The position numbers and the translations under genes are program-made. A stretch of DNA of 64,000 nt from Asterella californica (lineage: Eukaryota; Streptophyta; Marchantiopsida; Marchantiales; Aytoniaceae): the NCBI GenBank assembly GCA_036924285.1, contig JAYKYS010000009.1:12400001-12464000 (forward strand). Direction: 5' to 3'. The first letter of the stretch is position 1; each line of letters opens with the position of its first letter. Below the pieces are notes generated by a model. That model ran no database searches, was not told the origin of the DNA, and was given only the letters and a program-made list of their open reading frames with translations. Below are positions 1-11,936 of the stretch, piece by piece.

Positions 1-53
1 CGTGCGTTCGTGCGTGCGTCAAAGGGAAGTGTAGAGGGCCATGAAGAACATAC

Positions 54-1210
<1,157 letters not shown>

Positions 1211-1280
1211 CTATGGCTTCCGGATCCACACTCTCCCCTTGTACTACTCCTCCTCTCTCCTCCCTCCCTCTCTGAGAGCA

Positions 1281-1287
1281 AATTATA
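1281..1287 (-). promoter_or_regulatory. Probable TATA box of the beta-tubulin gene
   Basis: The minus strand reads CACTATAATTTGC about 105 bases upstream of the start codon. A start site some 30 bases downstream would leave a leader of roughly 75 nt. The stretch upstream (to about 1520) is purine-rich on the plus strand, so pyrimidine-rich on the gene strand, as in many plant promoters. Inferred from position only. Confidence 0.4.
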
Positions 1288-1289
1288 GT

Positions 1290-2009
1290 GCCAAGGCGTG
1301 CGCGAGGTCGACGAGAGCAGAGGAGAGGAGGGGACGGATAGGAACGACGGAGCTCGAACTCGACGATCGATCTCCTCTGTCTGTCTGTTTGTGTCTGTCT
1401 GGTGGGACGAGGGGTGGAGGGAAGATGAGGGAGAGGACGGACGGACGGAGGGGGTGGAGGAGAGAGTGGGAGCCAGAGAGGGGAGAGAGCGAGAATAGGA
1501 GGAGGGGAGGGGCTGAAGCAGACGGTTAAAACTGCCCCGGAAGTGGCTGCTGCAGAGCTCCCAAGTCCTTTCAGTGCACTAGGGACTGATCTCGTCAGCT
1601 ATTGGCACCACTTGCCTTCCATCCATCCATTCGGATGGATGGACAGACAGGCAGACAGTTCTCTCACTCTTCGCCTCTTCTTCTGCCTCCTCCTGTCCAT
1701 TCGAGACCTCAGCGACAGACCGATACTTCCGACGAAGCAGTTATTTCCTTCCATATCCTCCTCAACCGCTTTTCCTCCTCCCCTCCCCTCCGATCACTCC
1801 GCCCTTTCTTTACCCATCGCGCTAAACCCTTCATCGCACTTGACTGCCAACTACCACTACTACGCCACTACGCATCCGCCGTCCCTCCGGTCCCTTGTAA
1901 CGTACTCCGTCCCCTTCCAGTTCTTCCGTCCAGTACAGTCCACCTCACCCCACCATGCAACTAGAGTAACTCCAGTCCACTCCGCCCTACCCCTACCCCT
2001 ACCCCAATG
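1290..2009. other. Intergenic, purine/pyrimidine-skewed, no gene seen
   Basis: GA-rich then CT-rich low-complexity DNA upstream of the tubulin gene, ending in several CCCTA-like steps just before 2010. Open frames here (for example 1543..2031 plus) are Ser/Pro/Leu-rich products of base skew and show no domain. Confidence 0.5.
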
Positions 2010-2199
2010 CTCGGGGAGTTCCGGTTTTTAGTGACTTCCGGTACTTCCCGAAAATTTCCGGTGTTGGACCAAATCTGCGGGAAATTTCCCCAAGGAAAAA
2101 TTTTCTTTTTAGTGTAGATTTGGTAAAATTTCCGAAAATTGCCGACATGCTTTGCCTTCCACCGGAAATTTCCCATTTTTCACCCAAAAACTCCCCGAG
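2010..2199. mobile_element. MITE-like element with inverted ends
   Basis: A 190-bp segment starts CTCGGGGAGTT and ends with the inverted form AACTCCCCGAG minus one base (CTCCCCGAG at 2191..2199, preceded by AAAAA). Pairing continues imperfectly inward through GGAAATTTCC-type blocks. It encodes nothing. No clear target duplication is visible, although CTACCC steps occur on both sides, so the superfamily is not assignable. Confidence 0.5.
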
Positions 2200-3607
2200 A
2201 ACTGCCCTACCCTACTCAACGCCGCAACTGTAGTGGATACTTGTCGACTACACTGTACCATAAAATCAGTCCCTTCGTTTGACTCTTCCGCTCTTTGGAC
2301 ACCTTCCAATTCTGACGATGGGATCTGCTGTTTGCTGTCGGATTATTCAAGCAACGAACTCATACCGATGCATGTGCTTGTTGTTACTGGCTATCGTATG
2401 CAGCAACTCTCAAACAAAACTCTGGATAGGCATGCATGCGCAGGCCAGTGCAAACCACTGTCCTCATTCTTTTAACTCAAGAGAATCTCTCTCTCGGCAG
2501 TACATGCACCCCCAACACACACAAGTCTGATCATCATTTCTTCGTGAAAGCCGTAACGGTTGGAGGTATGAAGATCTGCGAGAATTAGACAGGGACTTTT
2601 GCTATCATTTGTTGGGTACCTTTAGGAAAGGGCCTGGTACCTTATATATCCAAGTATGATTCACCGTCTCTGCATCCCTGGCCATGTTTGCTGTGTCACC
2701 GCTGCTTAATAAATGGCATTCAGCAGACTGGTCCGGATCCAGAGTCAATCGAATGATTGAGAAGGCCTTCGCCCTCAACTTGACAAGCTTCATATTAAAG
2801 TATGTACAATGAAACATGCTCCATAAATTAGATATAGACTCTCGATCGAGTTCCAGTCAGCTGTGGATGAATGAAGGTACGCAGTGCCACATGTATGGAC
2901 AACATGCTTCCAACTGCTGTATACTTTACTGATAAGTGGCTGGAGAGTTAGAGCCTCAAGTTTGAAGTTGGACGCTGAGCCGAATTCATCTTCCTGACTA
3001 TATTAAATGCGTGAAGACGGTCAAATAATTACGAGTTCCAAGGTTCCTAACTACACCTAGCTAGCCACTGAATGAGCTTATAACCAAGTGATGAAGATTT
3101 CACAATCATATAGATCTTATGTGAGACCCAGTATCTACTTTTTAAGTTCCAGAACAAGGATTCGGAGCTCGTGGGCCGAGTATGAATCTAATGAAAAGGC
3201 GACAATATAATTAGTATGGATCGATATCGAACTAGCTTGAACAGATCTAGAAGGGACGCCTGAAGTACTCAACATGCTCTAATGGGGAATCAGAATGTTC
3301 AGAGACTAGCTCTCTAAAATACAATGTCATGCGTTGGTTAGAACTCAAAAGATTATGACTAGAATCTTACAGCTGCTGAGGATCAAAATCTGGACTCCGA
3401 GCGTGCTCAAAGCCACATATCTCGAAATATGCTGGACAGATGATTTTTGCAGAAACTCACAGGCTAGGGACTGCAAGCTCGACTATGAACATCCTCTAGA
3501 TCTGATACCGGTAGCTAGCTAAGACGATGAGCTTCACAGAGAGCTTTATATACATACACTTATCTCATGGCGCACTGCCCCTCCCCTAAATGCACGGATT
3601 CAGTGAC
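2200..3607. other. Intergenic, no gene seen
   Basis: About 1.4 kb of mixed-composition DNA between the MITE-like element and the stop codon of the AP2/ERF gene. Only short unrelated open frames are present. The right end (about 3300..3607) should contain the AP2/ERF 3' UTR, but I see no canonical AATAAA in the right place. Confidence 0.4.
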
Positions 3608-5356
3608 TCAAGCCACCACACAGAGAGGTGACAAGTCCCACGAGTTCCATAAAGCCTCCTGGTTTGGGCAGTCGCCAGTAACTGCCTGAGAATCGCCGCT
3701 GTCAGATTTGGTCAATGGGCCATCCGACTGATGGTGGTCGGAGAATGAGCCACCCAGTTTCACATGTTGTGTCCAGCCTGTTGTGTTCTGGCTGCCTTTG
3801 ATGAATCCTGAGCCAGAAAGAGACCTTTTGAAGGACGGTGGCAGTGAAAGGGATGGAGAAGACATGCAGTAGGGTATTGCACTCCCCGTCGACATGGTTC
3901 CCGAGCTGCTGGTGTTGGTGTACAGCATCAAACACTCCTGTACTCCATTCATAGCATATAAGCTCGCAGAAAGATTCCTCTCGTACATCCTCCTCCTCAT
4001 ATGCTCGGAAAGGAGAGGATCAGCAGCACTCGAGTCAACGAAGTCAGACTGAAACGAGCTGCAACTTACAACAGGTACTTCTGGCATCAACGAGTTGAGA
4101 TCGCTGCTTGTAATGTTGTTCATTTCAGCAGAGAAATCGAACGAGTCCACACAACTCAAGTCTACGTCATCCAACCCAGACAGTGCACTGCAGCTGATAT
4201 CCGTATCCAAGCTGTCCATCCTGCCAGGAGTCACACAGCTATAGTCCTGCTCCTTGCGAATTTCTCGAATGGCCCCATTATCGCAGCTGGTATATGCATA
4301 GTCTGAGCGGCTGCTTATGAGAATCTCCCGGTTGCTGAAACTGCCGATGCCACCGAACTGGCCATGGGCATGCGCAGCAGCTGGTGAGCTCACTGCAGCA
4401 GCTCCAGAGTTGTTAGAGCTAAACAGTCGACCAGAGGAATCCAGTTGATTCATATCTAGATGTTGTACCATGCCATGACACGATCCAGCAGCAGCAGCAG
4501 GAGTGTCAAAGGCACTGCTTTCAGATCGAGAACACGTCTTCGTCTCCATTCTGCAGTCGAAGGCGCATGTAGCGCTCAGATTCACATTATTGTAGTTTCT
4601 GGATGGCAAATTCATAGGTGCTGAAGAACCTGCAAGATGATGCTGCGCATGCTGTTGCGGTTGCAATTGTGGGGATGATCCGTTCAGCTTCATTGGCAAA
4701 GAGTGGAGAGAGGCGCGAGCCTCATAGTCAGTCGAGGGCGAAGTTGCCATCACCTGCTGCCGCTGCTGTTGTTCAGCTAACGATCTTGGGAGCTTAATAT
4801 CTTCACTGTTACTGCTCGCTTGTGCTTGGGCAGCAGCCGCCGCCGCCTTGTTGGCAGCAGCGGCTGCATTTTTGCGGAGGAGGAGCAGGCGAGCAGCTTT
4901 GGAGGGCAACGCGGAAGCATCGGCTACGGGGCCGGGGACGAAATTGGTCCGAGTATTGGCTCCTCTGAGAATCTGAGCGGCCTCATCATAAGCACGAGCA
5001 GCATCCTCAGCCGTGTCGAAAGTGCCCAGCCACAAGCGTATCTTCTGCGTGGTGTCTTTAATTTCCGCTACCCATCGTCCTGACGGCCTTTGCCTAACTC
5101 CAACGAAGCGCTTCTTGCTCTTCTGGATGCCTCCTTCAGCTCCTCCTACCGCACCTCGTCGAATCCTTCCGCCCCCGTAAGAAGAGCACTCCGGTGAGCT
5201 CTCCTTTGGCAAGTTCAGCTCCTCGAGCTCGCCTGAGCCTCCCGAGGGTGAGCCCGGCTTACTGTCGGACCCTCCACTTCTCGTAATATCCGTCGTCATT
5301 CCATTGCCTGCCATTTGCCAAAACACTAATTTCGATCTTTGATCGTCACCGTCCAC
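3608..5356 (-). CDS. AP2/ERF transcription factor, RAP2.11/ERN-like
   Basis: A single-exon ORF of 582 residues with one AP2/ERF DNA-binding domain at about residues 83-140. It contains [18 protein letters not shown], the WLGTF core and ARAYDEAA, and ends RGANTRTNF. The single domain places it in the ERF family. Ser in place of the usual Trp (RPSGRW) together with [14 protein letters not shown] is typical of the RAP2.11 and legume ERN group, which includes regulators of low-potassium response and nodulation in flowering plants; function in this organism is unknown. After the domain comes an Ala-rich tract (about 163-180), then long Ser/Gln-rich, acidic and probably disordered sequence, and a short hydrophobic/aromatic tail ([10 protein letters not shown]). 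The start gives a compact acidic N-terminus and is the first in-frame ATG. The protein is longer than most angiosperm relatives because of the low-complexity C-terminal half. Confidence 0.93.
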   Translation of the reverse strand: MDGDDQRSKLVFWQMAGNGMTTDITRSGGSDSKPGSPSGGSGELEELNLPKESSPECSSYGGGRIRRGAVGGAEGGIQKSKKRFVGVRQRPSGRWVAEIKDTTQKIRLWLGTFDTAEDAARAYDEAAQILRGANTRTNFVPGPVADASALPSKAARLLLLRKNAAAAANKAAAAAAQAQASSNSEDIKLPRSLAEQQQRQQVMATSPSTDYEARASLHSLPMKLNGSSPQLQPQQHAQHHLAGSSAPMNLPSRNYNNVNLSATCAFDCRMETKTCSRSESSAFDTPAAAAGSCHGMVQHLDMNQLDSSGRLFSSNNSGAAAVSSPAAAHAHGQFGGIGSFSNREILISSRSDYAYTSCDNGAIREIRKEQDYSCVTPGRMDSLDTDISCSALSGLDDVDLSCVDSFDFSAEMNNITSSDLNSLMPEVPVVSCSSFQSDFVDSSAADPLLSEHMRRRMYERNLSASLYAMNGVQECLMLYTNTSSSGTMSTGSAIPYCMSSPSLSLPPSFKRSLSGSGFIKGSQNTTGWTQHVKLGGSFSDHHQSDGPLTKSDSGDSQAVTGDCPNQEALWNSWDLSPLCVVA

Positions 5357-6014
5357 GCTTCTCGTCTGCTCCGCTCACAAACCGTGCCTCGATCGACCGA
5401 GCTCGTGTCTGTGGTCTGAGGATTGTTGCCTGGCCCCGCGCAGAATTAGTGACACCTATGTTTCTATCTTGCTTCAGCTCTAAGAAATCGATCCTTAGCC
5501 CCAATTCAAGCTCGTTTTATTCAATATTTCTTTGTCGACTCTCGATGAGTTCAAGTAAAATCCCTGACCGATGCGAGCTCGCTATTGTTGCCACACCTGT
5601 GGATGATGAACAGACAGGCGCAGATCGCTCGAAAGTAAAGTCAAGACTCTCACGAGGATCGGAGAGCTTTAATTCCTGGGAGAACACAACCGAGCGATCA
5701 ATACACGAAATATTACTCCACCGCCAACTGCCTATTGAACTTGCAAGGGAATCGATCGGTGAGAGCTGTAGGTCTAGATTCAGTCCATTGGCCCCAGTCC
5801 TCCAGTGGCGGGCTGGGCTGGATGTAGGACTTGAGGCTGGAAGAAGAAGAAGAAGAATTGGCAAGAATTGTGTCGAGGGAGAATCTTGAGGAGGTGGAAG
5901 TCGGATGATTGAGAAGAGAAGAGATGATTTAGATGGAAAGGAAGGGAGGAAGGGAAGAATTTCTACCGTCCGAGAGAGAGAGAGAGAGATAATGAAACCT
6001 GGAGTCCTGCTGCT
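5357..6014 (-). promoter_or_regulatory. Probable long 5' leader of the AP2/ERF gene, with an upstream ORF
   Basis: From a TATA-like site near 6015 a minus-strand transcript would carry a leader of roughly 600 nt. On the gene strand it contains a CT-dinucleotide run (GA repeat at 5976..5990 on the plus strand), as common in plant leaders. It also holds a 115-codon ATG-started ORF (5517..5864) ending 160 nt before the AP2/ERF start. That ORF has no recognisable domain; if transcribed it could act as an upstream ORF that lowers translation. The start site is inferred, not shown. Confidence 0.35.
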
Positions 6015-6021
6015 TATAAAA
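6015..6021. promoter_or_regulatory. TATA-like element TATAAAA
   Basis: The plus strand has TATAAAA inside CTTATAAAAACC; the minus strand reads TTTTTATAAGC. It lies just upstream of the CT-rich leader of the AP2/ERF gene, so it could serve that gene on the minus strand. The better consensus match points to plus-strand transcription, but no convincing plus-strand gene follows. Confidence 0.35.
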
Positions 6022-7318
6022 ACCCCTACGCAAGGTCTGTCTGCAGTCTTTAGTCTGATTCGCTGCCTGCCAGCTCGTTCGTGTTCATAAGCATCAGAAG
6101 CAGCAGCAAAGGCTGAGAGCTTTAGGCGTGCTACACTGCACTATCTTTCGATCTAGCAGCGCGGGAGTCCGAGGGGTACCAACCAGCGGGGACCGCTGGA
6201 CTATACTCTCTGACCGTCCGTTCCTGGTACGCCGGGGGGACAATCTCCAGGAGACCAGGCCTACGCGACCGGTTCTGGCCGGTGAAAGGACACACGGAAA
6301 CCGGTGTCTATTTGCGCCGGCAGTACTACTTTCGGGCGAAATTCCAGAGATCCCGTCTTGTGATAATGGACGCGTCTTCTTCCCAGTGACGGACCGCCCA
6401 CTTCTGGCTACTGCACTGACGGAAGATGCCTCTTGAAATGTTAAACCCGACGGAATCTTCCGTCCGAAAGTACTACTTCGTCTACTCGAGTCTGGACAAA
6501 CCATCTCCACTGCGGTCACCTTCTTCCTAAACTCCAGTAAACGTATCAATATATCACACAATGCTCTTGCATCATCAATCATATTCAAACTCTTCTTGAA
6601 GCAGAATGGAAGTACTCCCCTTATAATTAATATAATTATAAGGATTAAAAGCTTTACTTCCTCGAGAAGGGTGCATGACGAATACATAATGATATGAAGA
6701 ATATAGCATAGCATCTCCGAAGGTGGAAAAACAAAAGTTTTACGGCTGCCGGATAATCTAACCAAGCCATCCATTGGACAAGTTATGTCCTAGGAGTAAC
6801 TCTAGAATGGCATAATCTTCCATGAAGAGAGAAGCTCCAAAAGCCTCAAAGGCGACAGAACTGGAAGTAGCTAAAAAGCATAAGATTATATTCTAGTCGC
6901 TGCAAGGCTCTCAGCGTATGGTTTTTGGCGACTGCGTTACTTGACAAAATCAATCTAATCTACCATTCTAAGGCTGGGCTAGGCTCAGATCCGAGAAATA
7001 TAACGGGACAGTAAATATCTATTCTGCTTTTGTTCTTCGACAGTATAATAATTATTTCCTTTTAGACTTTTCCGTGCTTCTAAGCACCTTTGATTTTAGC
7101 TTTGATTTTTGCTAGCGTTAGCATAGCTATACGTGTATTGTGAAAAACGGAAATAAGGAAGAAAGGGTTTCTCTCTTGTAGTATATCTGTCGTATTGTGG
7201 GACAGGTAAGAAGAGAGAAGGACGAAAAGAGTCACTATGAAAAATCTGAAAAGAAAACAGAAAATTTTTGATCCAGATAATAACTAATGCATATCCCTGC
7301 TATTCCACTGCAAGCGTA
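6022..7318. other. Intergenic, no gene seen
   Basis: No credible gene. A 226-codon minus frame (6094..6774) has no domain and crosses an AT palindrome near 6622..6644. Composition shifts to AT-rich after about 6600. Confidence 0.4.
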
Positions 7319-7356
7319 ACTCTTTGTTGTTATATGTTAGGATAACAACAAAGAGT
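7319..7356. repeat. Perfect 15-bp hairpin
   Basis: Arms ACTCTTTGTTGTTAT (7319..7333) and its exact complement (7342..7356) flank an 8-nt loop. It follows ATTCCACTGCAAGCGTA. A related leader, ATTCCATTGCAAACGCA near 7548, is followed by a different short hairpin, so the two sites may be diverged copies of one structured element. Confidence 0.6.
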
Positions 7357-7559
7357 AGTTATATAGAAATTAGTAGAAGCATAGTTATATATCGAATGTC
7401 AAAAAGAAGAGAAGAAAAATTTATTCTGTCTGTGTAGGTATTTTATCGTACTAACGAACGATTAACTGACGGAGAGGTAGAACGGAGCGGGTGTGAAATC
7501 CGAACAAAAATGGAGTTCGATCCAAAATTGGGTTAATAGCCCCGCGATTCCATTGCAAA

Positions 7560-8049
7560 CGCAGCTAAAAGCCTTGCTTTTACCTTGCAGGATATGCAGA
7601 GGAAAAATGGAAGTTGTAGCTTCTTTATCGAGGAAGTTGAAGTTTTTCCCATGCCTTCCTTTTTTCTCGTTGAGAATCCCGCACTTTCTATCTTCAATTT
7701 GGACAGAAGGTCTTCCCAGTCAAGGAGTCACGTGATTCGAGACAAAAAGACATCCGATGATAACGTTTGTTTACAGTCCCGTAGTCAAGCAGAAGAGCTC
7801 CAAGTGGCATCTGTGATAATACTTACGCCTTGTTGGATCCTGAAAACCTTGTGTAATAAGTCTGGTGCCGTGGTTCACTCCACCAGACGGAAAACTGAAG
7901 GAACAGAAGCGGCGAACTCTAAATAGAACCAAAAACATTCCAGTAGTTTAGTTTCACGTCATATTCCCTTATTTTTGCTCACCGGACTCTTTCCTTTTCT
8001 CACTAAGTAGTAGTACATTTTATTCACGATGCTTAAAACCCGAGTATGA
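7560..8049. other. Intergenic, no gene seen
   Basis: Mixed-composition sequence with short open frames (7493..7735 and 7585..7926 plus) lacking any recognisable domain or codon bias. Confidence 0.3.
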
Positions 8050-8312
8050 ATACAAGTGCTCCTGGTAACCCTAAAGACCTTCTTTTGCGAGTTTATTTTT
8101 AGAGAATTGAGAAACTTAACTGTTATACTGAAAATACTTTGGATGATTATGGTTTTATCAACTTGAATTTGTAAAATAAAGAATCAAATTAAAGTTATTC
8201 ACTAGCTTAACAAGTTAGGATTCATCTCAAAACAAACTACTTAGTATTGAAAGAAACATGTTAAGATGAAGATTTGGAGATTTTTTGGAGCAAAAAGAAT
8301 CTACTTTCAGAC
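8050..8312 (+). repeat. Diverged dispersed repeat (copy 1)
   Basis: Resembles 31800..32065 along its length. Shared landmarks in order are GTGCTCC, TTTTGCG.GTTT, GTAAAATAAA.AATCAA, TATTCACTAGCTT, GATTCATCTC, ATGTTAAGATG and TTGGAGCAAAA. A poorer relative lies at 31490..31640. No coding capacity; class unknown. Confidence 0.6.
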
Positions 8313-8626
8313 TTAAAGAACACTGCGATGAAAACAAATAGCTCCGCTTGCGACAGAATTGCAGAGCTATATGTTAACTATTTTCTGGATATATCCTCTT
8401 CTTTTTCTTTTTTTTTGGTTTTCACAACTACTCTATCTGTCCGTTCTTGCTATTTTTTTCACTTTCAAATTTTCATCATGAATTCATCCGTCCATTTCTC
8501 TACACGACAAAAAGTTCTCTTTTTCTTTTCTAATTTTCACAATCTATGTATAACTATAGCAAAAAATAATATTCTCTTTCATGTTTTTATACTCATAATC
8601 AAGATTTAAAAAAGCATAGCATATTA

Positions 8627-8728
8627 TTCACCACCTCCATCTGAAGATGGAGATGATAATATATATAATTCCTTTTAATGTAGGACCAGACCCTTCTTGA
8701 TGGAAAGGTTTGGCCATAAATTAAAAGG
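8627..8728 (-). repeat. Two-hairpin element, copy 1
   Basis: In element orientation (minus strand) a long AT-ended inverted repeat (8671..8728; arms resembling CCTTTTAATTTATGGCC) is followed by a short hairpin CTCCATCT-tc-AGATGGAG (8635..8652) and then GTGGTGAATA. The copy at 28448..28546 has the same architecture with a different second stem. Confidence 0.6.
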
Positions 8729-8875
8729 TATCAACGTTATATTCTTTCATTTGTCTCATATAAACATCTTTATTTAAGGACTGTTCTGTGTACTGTAATT
8801 TTGTTTTTATTTTTTATATAGACTAGAAAATGCAGATATAAATAACAAGGAAGTTTTTGGTTTCTTAATCTGTCC

Positions 8876-9057
8876 AACTATAAAGACGGCAGAAGGCACA
8901 TATAAATATCGGAGGGAAAAGGGTTACTTTCTTTCGGTCAAGATACTTAGAAACAAGATGAAATGTAACTATAAACACTGCAGAAGACACATATAAATAT
9001 CGGAGGAAAAAGGGTTCCTTTCTTTCGGTCAAGATACTTAGAAACAAGATGAAATGT
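8876..9057. repeat. Tandem duplication, 2 x 91 bp
   Basis: Units 8876..8966 and 8967..9057 are nearly identical. Each contains ACATATAAATATCGGAGG and ends GATGAAATGT. The few differences imply a fairly recent duplication. No coding role seen. Confidence 0.85.
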
Positions 9058-11936
9058 AAGACAAGAATTCTTCGATGTTTAAGTTAATAACTTTGATTTA
9101 GATATACGTGTACGTCTGTTTAAGTCAGAGCGATAAGCTCCCTACTACGGACAGAAAAGGTTTTCTTTCATTTCTTCCGCAGCACCATAGCCAACTCAAG
9201 CGCATACTTTTCTGGACTTTTTGGTACTCTCCTTGAACAAAACGATCTAAACTCCGACCCATAAGTTCTGGGGATGAGAGTTCTGAGACGCATGAAAACT
9301 TAAATGGGTAGTTAACTGCACTCAACTTTCAGTGTCAACCATAACAAAAAGCATAACCAATCTTTAGCTAGACTAGACTACCTGACCTCTTCCGTTGAGC
9401 TGTTTTCGTATTGTATTGTTGTTTTTCTACTTAGTGTAATAATAACCAGAGAGTCTGACATGTTTGATGGGAAAATTTCTCACTTCCCATTTGTGGAGGT
9501 CCAGGTTCGAATTCGATCCCTTTGTTTTCTCTTAACTCTTGGCCCGATCAAGAATCGAGCAAAGAAACCTTTTCTAACTAGCGAGATCTAGACCATGCAT
9601 AATAACATTTCATTTCAGAACACCATTTCTCACCACTTTCAGAGCAGCTCTCGATGAAACTCCATGGCAAAACAAATTTAAAAGGAACAATTCATAATGA
9701 TCAGAGACGCATGTGACAGAAACAGTTTCTCCTCCGTATATTCGAGTTTGATGCAATGCCGCAACTGAGGTAGTCGTTTCTTGTGAAGTAAGGGAGGAGG
9801 TCGGAGCCTCCGACTCTGAGGAAGGAAAGCGACGGATTATTCTCCGGGATGCTCCGAAGGAGAGGGGACATGCGCATAGGGACAAGGAGTCGCTCCCCTG
9901 GTGCCACACGTGGACAATCCAAGACTGCCCTTGACTTGTGTGACCAACATCTTCTACTTGGAACCTACTCACTCCAACGTACTGCAAGAATGTCATCGAG
10001 GATCATTTCGGTCGGTATCTCGTTCCCCCTCGACACAGAATCTTCATGAACATTGTGAGCCCCCACCCCAGTGTGTCCTCATCACCTTCACTAAGCTCTT
10101 CTCTCACATTACAGTCAATTGCAGTTAGTTACTAGTGTTAGTGTTTCCATAACTTCGACGGTGAAGCATATAACGCTTCTACGTACCCAGAAGGTGTCAG
10201 CGCGACCTGGAACGAAATTCGTAGAAAAGTTCATCCAAACAAATCCATCGAGTTGAAGGTCCAGACTCCAGAGTACTGAGCATCTGGTGCTCGTGAGCAA
10301 CTGTCGAGATTCAGTTCCCGGTGACTCTAGCTGTATCCGCTACTGCTCCTATGCTTGACAGAGATCGCGGTGAGTGGCGATGGCTTTACTTAGAGCAGAG
10401 CTTAGTGAGAAGGTTCGGCATGTTGCATGCTTTACTCTTAAGACGAGGAAAGATGGTGAATCCACATTGTAGCAGAAGCACCGTGAAAGTCTCGTTGCAC
10501 TGATGGTGGTAAGATGTGATCGAGGAGAGATGAGTTCTTGCTTCCTGTTTTATCTACAAGCATAAACGTTGACTTTTCCTCCTCGCAGGATTATGTTGCA
10601 GGCGGAGATTACCTTTGTACGCAAGGCTTGGGGACTCTTGGACGCACGATAAGGGAAAGTGACTCTGTGATCGAGACTCCACTTGATTTGCTTGAGAAGA
10701 CATCTTCACATGTGCAATCTTCCGTACAAAGTTGAAAAACTTGCTCTATGCTGCGTGTATAAGGGTCTGACAAAACCAATTTTGATGAAAGGAGTGTCTG
10801 TGCTTCAGAGACTGAGGGTAACACGCTGCTGTGTGGGTGGCTCGTCCTCCAAAATGGTCATATCAAGCATTCAGGCAAGGAAGCGTGCCAGCTACAACAA
10901 GAAGCATTCTAGCTCTGTAGTTTCTAAAGCTAAGGCGAACCTTGAAACGTGGAAACCATGAACACTTCGATTTCCTGTCACTCTACCAACCTTCTCAACC
11001 CAAGGATTTACGTTACTCGTCTAGTTAAACGAGTGTAAAATCGTTGTTTGCGAGATCGTGAGCTAATTTCCGTGGCACGCCCAGTGCAAAAACTGTGCTC
11101 CGAGGGGATAGATGTCCTTACCAGGAGACTAGCAACTTAAGGCAGAGGTCCTAAGTGGACTGCGCTATCATCACCGGTTCATAGTTTGTTTTCATCTGCC
11201 ATATTCTGACGAGCTACTTTCTCTTGGTCGAATGGCGGAAATGGGCGTATTCCCTGAAGTAGCAATTCTCTGAGGAACATGCGTTTGGAACGAAAGCATA
11301 TCCCACATGTAACAAGACGACGGTGAAGATAAAACCGGCCGAAAGCGATTTGCTTGAGGATTTTTCACATTCACCACTGCCCTTCATGTGGAACGATGAT
11401 GAACATCTCCCCAATTTTATATCAGCAGCTGTAGATGAGAGAGTGGAAGCGTGAACCTGCCAATATCTCTACAAGCTCACACCTGGACTTTCTGAGACAA
11501 TCTTCTTGCGTATGCTATAGCGGAACACGAGGCTCTCATAGTCGTTACTTCTGTTTACCAGAACTGCATGGGACTCATAGGACGCAAACGAACGACAAGT
11601 TCAGCCGCAGAGAAGCGAAAACTAAGGGCTGCGAACAGTTACAGCCGTGATTCTCTGAGCAAGAATGAGAATCGACAGAAATCATACAGAAGAGACTTAC
11701 TGGACAATGGCATTCATAGAGAGGTGAGATGAATAGACCATCACGACGGCATACTAGCAACTAACACCAAGCAATATATACAAATCTGGTCAAATTTCTA
11801 CAGATTTCTTTCGAAGTTTGTTGTATTATCCTTCTTGGTACATCGCTATATTACATCCTAGGCATACCTTTTGTACACTCACTCAAAAAGTTCTATACTT
11901 TTCAATGGAATATTACATTTGAATGCAGATTGTCGA
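9058..11936. other. Unassigned region of 2.9 kb
   Basis: I could not assign a gene. Several open frames of 60-128 codons occur on both strands (for example 9610..9996 minus) but none shows a family motif or a convincing splice chain. A B-box-like string GGTTCGAATTCGATCCC at about 9511..9527 could be a relic of a tRNA-derived element. Exons of a divergent gene cannot be excluded without transcript data. Confidence 0.3.

Noticed and set aside
1984..2006. Telomere-like CCCTA steps
   Set aside because: The unit is CCCCTA, not the plant CCCTAAA, and the run is very short.
1543..2031. 162-codon plus-strand ORF
   Set aside because: Ser/Pro/Leu composition follows the pyrimidine-rich DNA; no domain, and it runs into the MITE-like element.
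6094..6774. 226-codon minus-strand ORF
   Set aside because: No domain, crosses an AT palindrome, and has no neighbouring promoter or conservation clue.
9511..9527. tRNA gene indicated by GGTTCGAATTCGATCCC
   Set aside because: B-box-like string only; no matching acceptor or D arm upstream.
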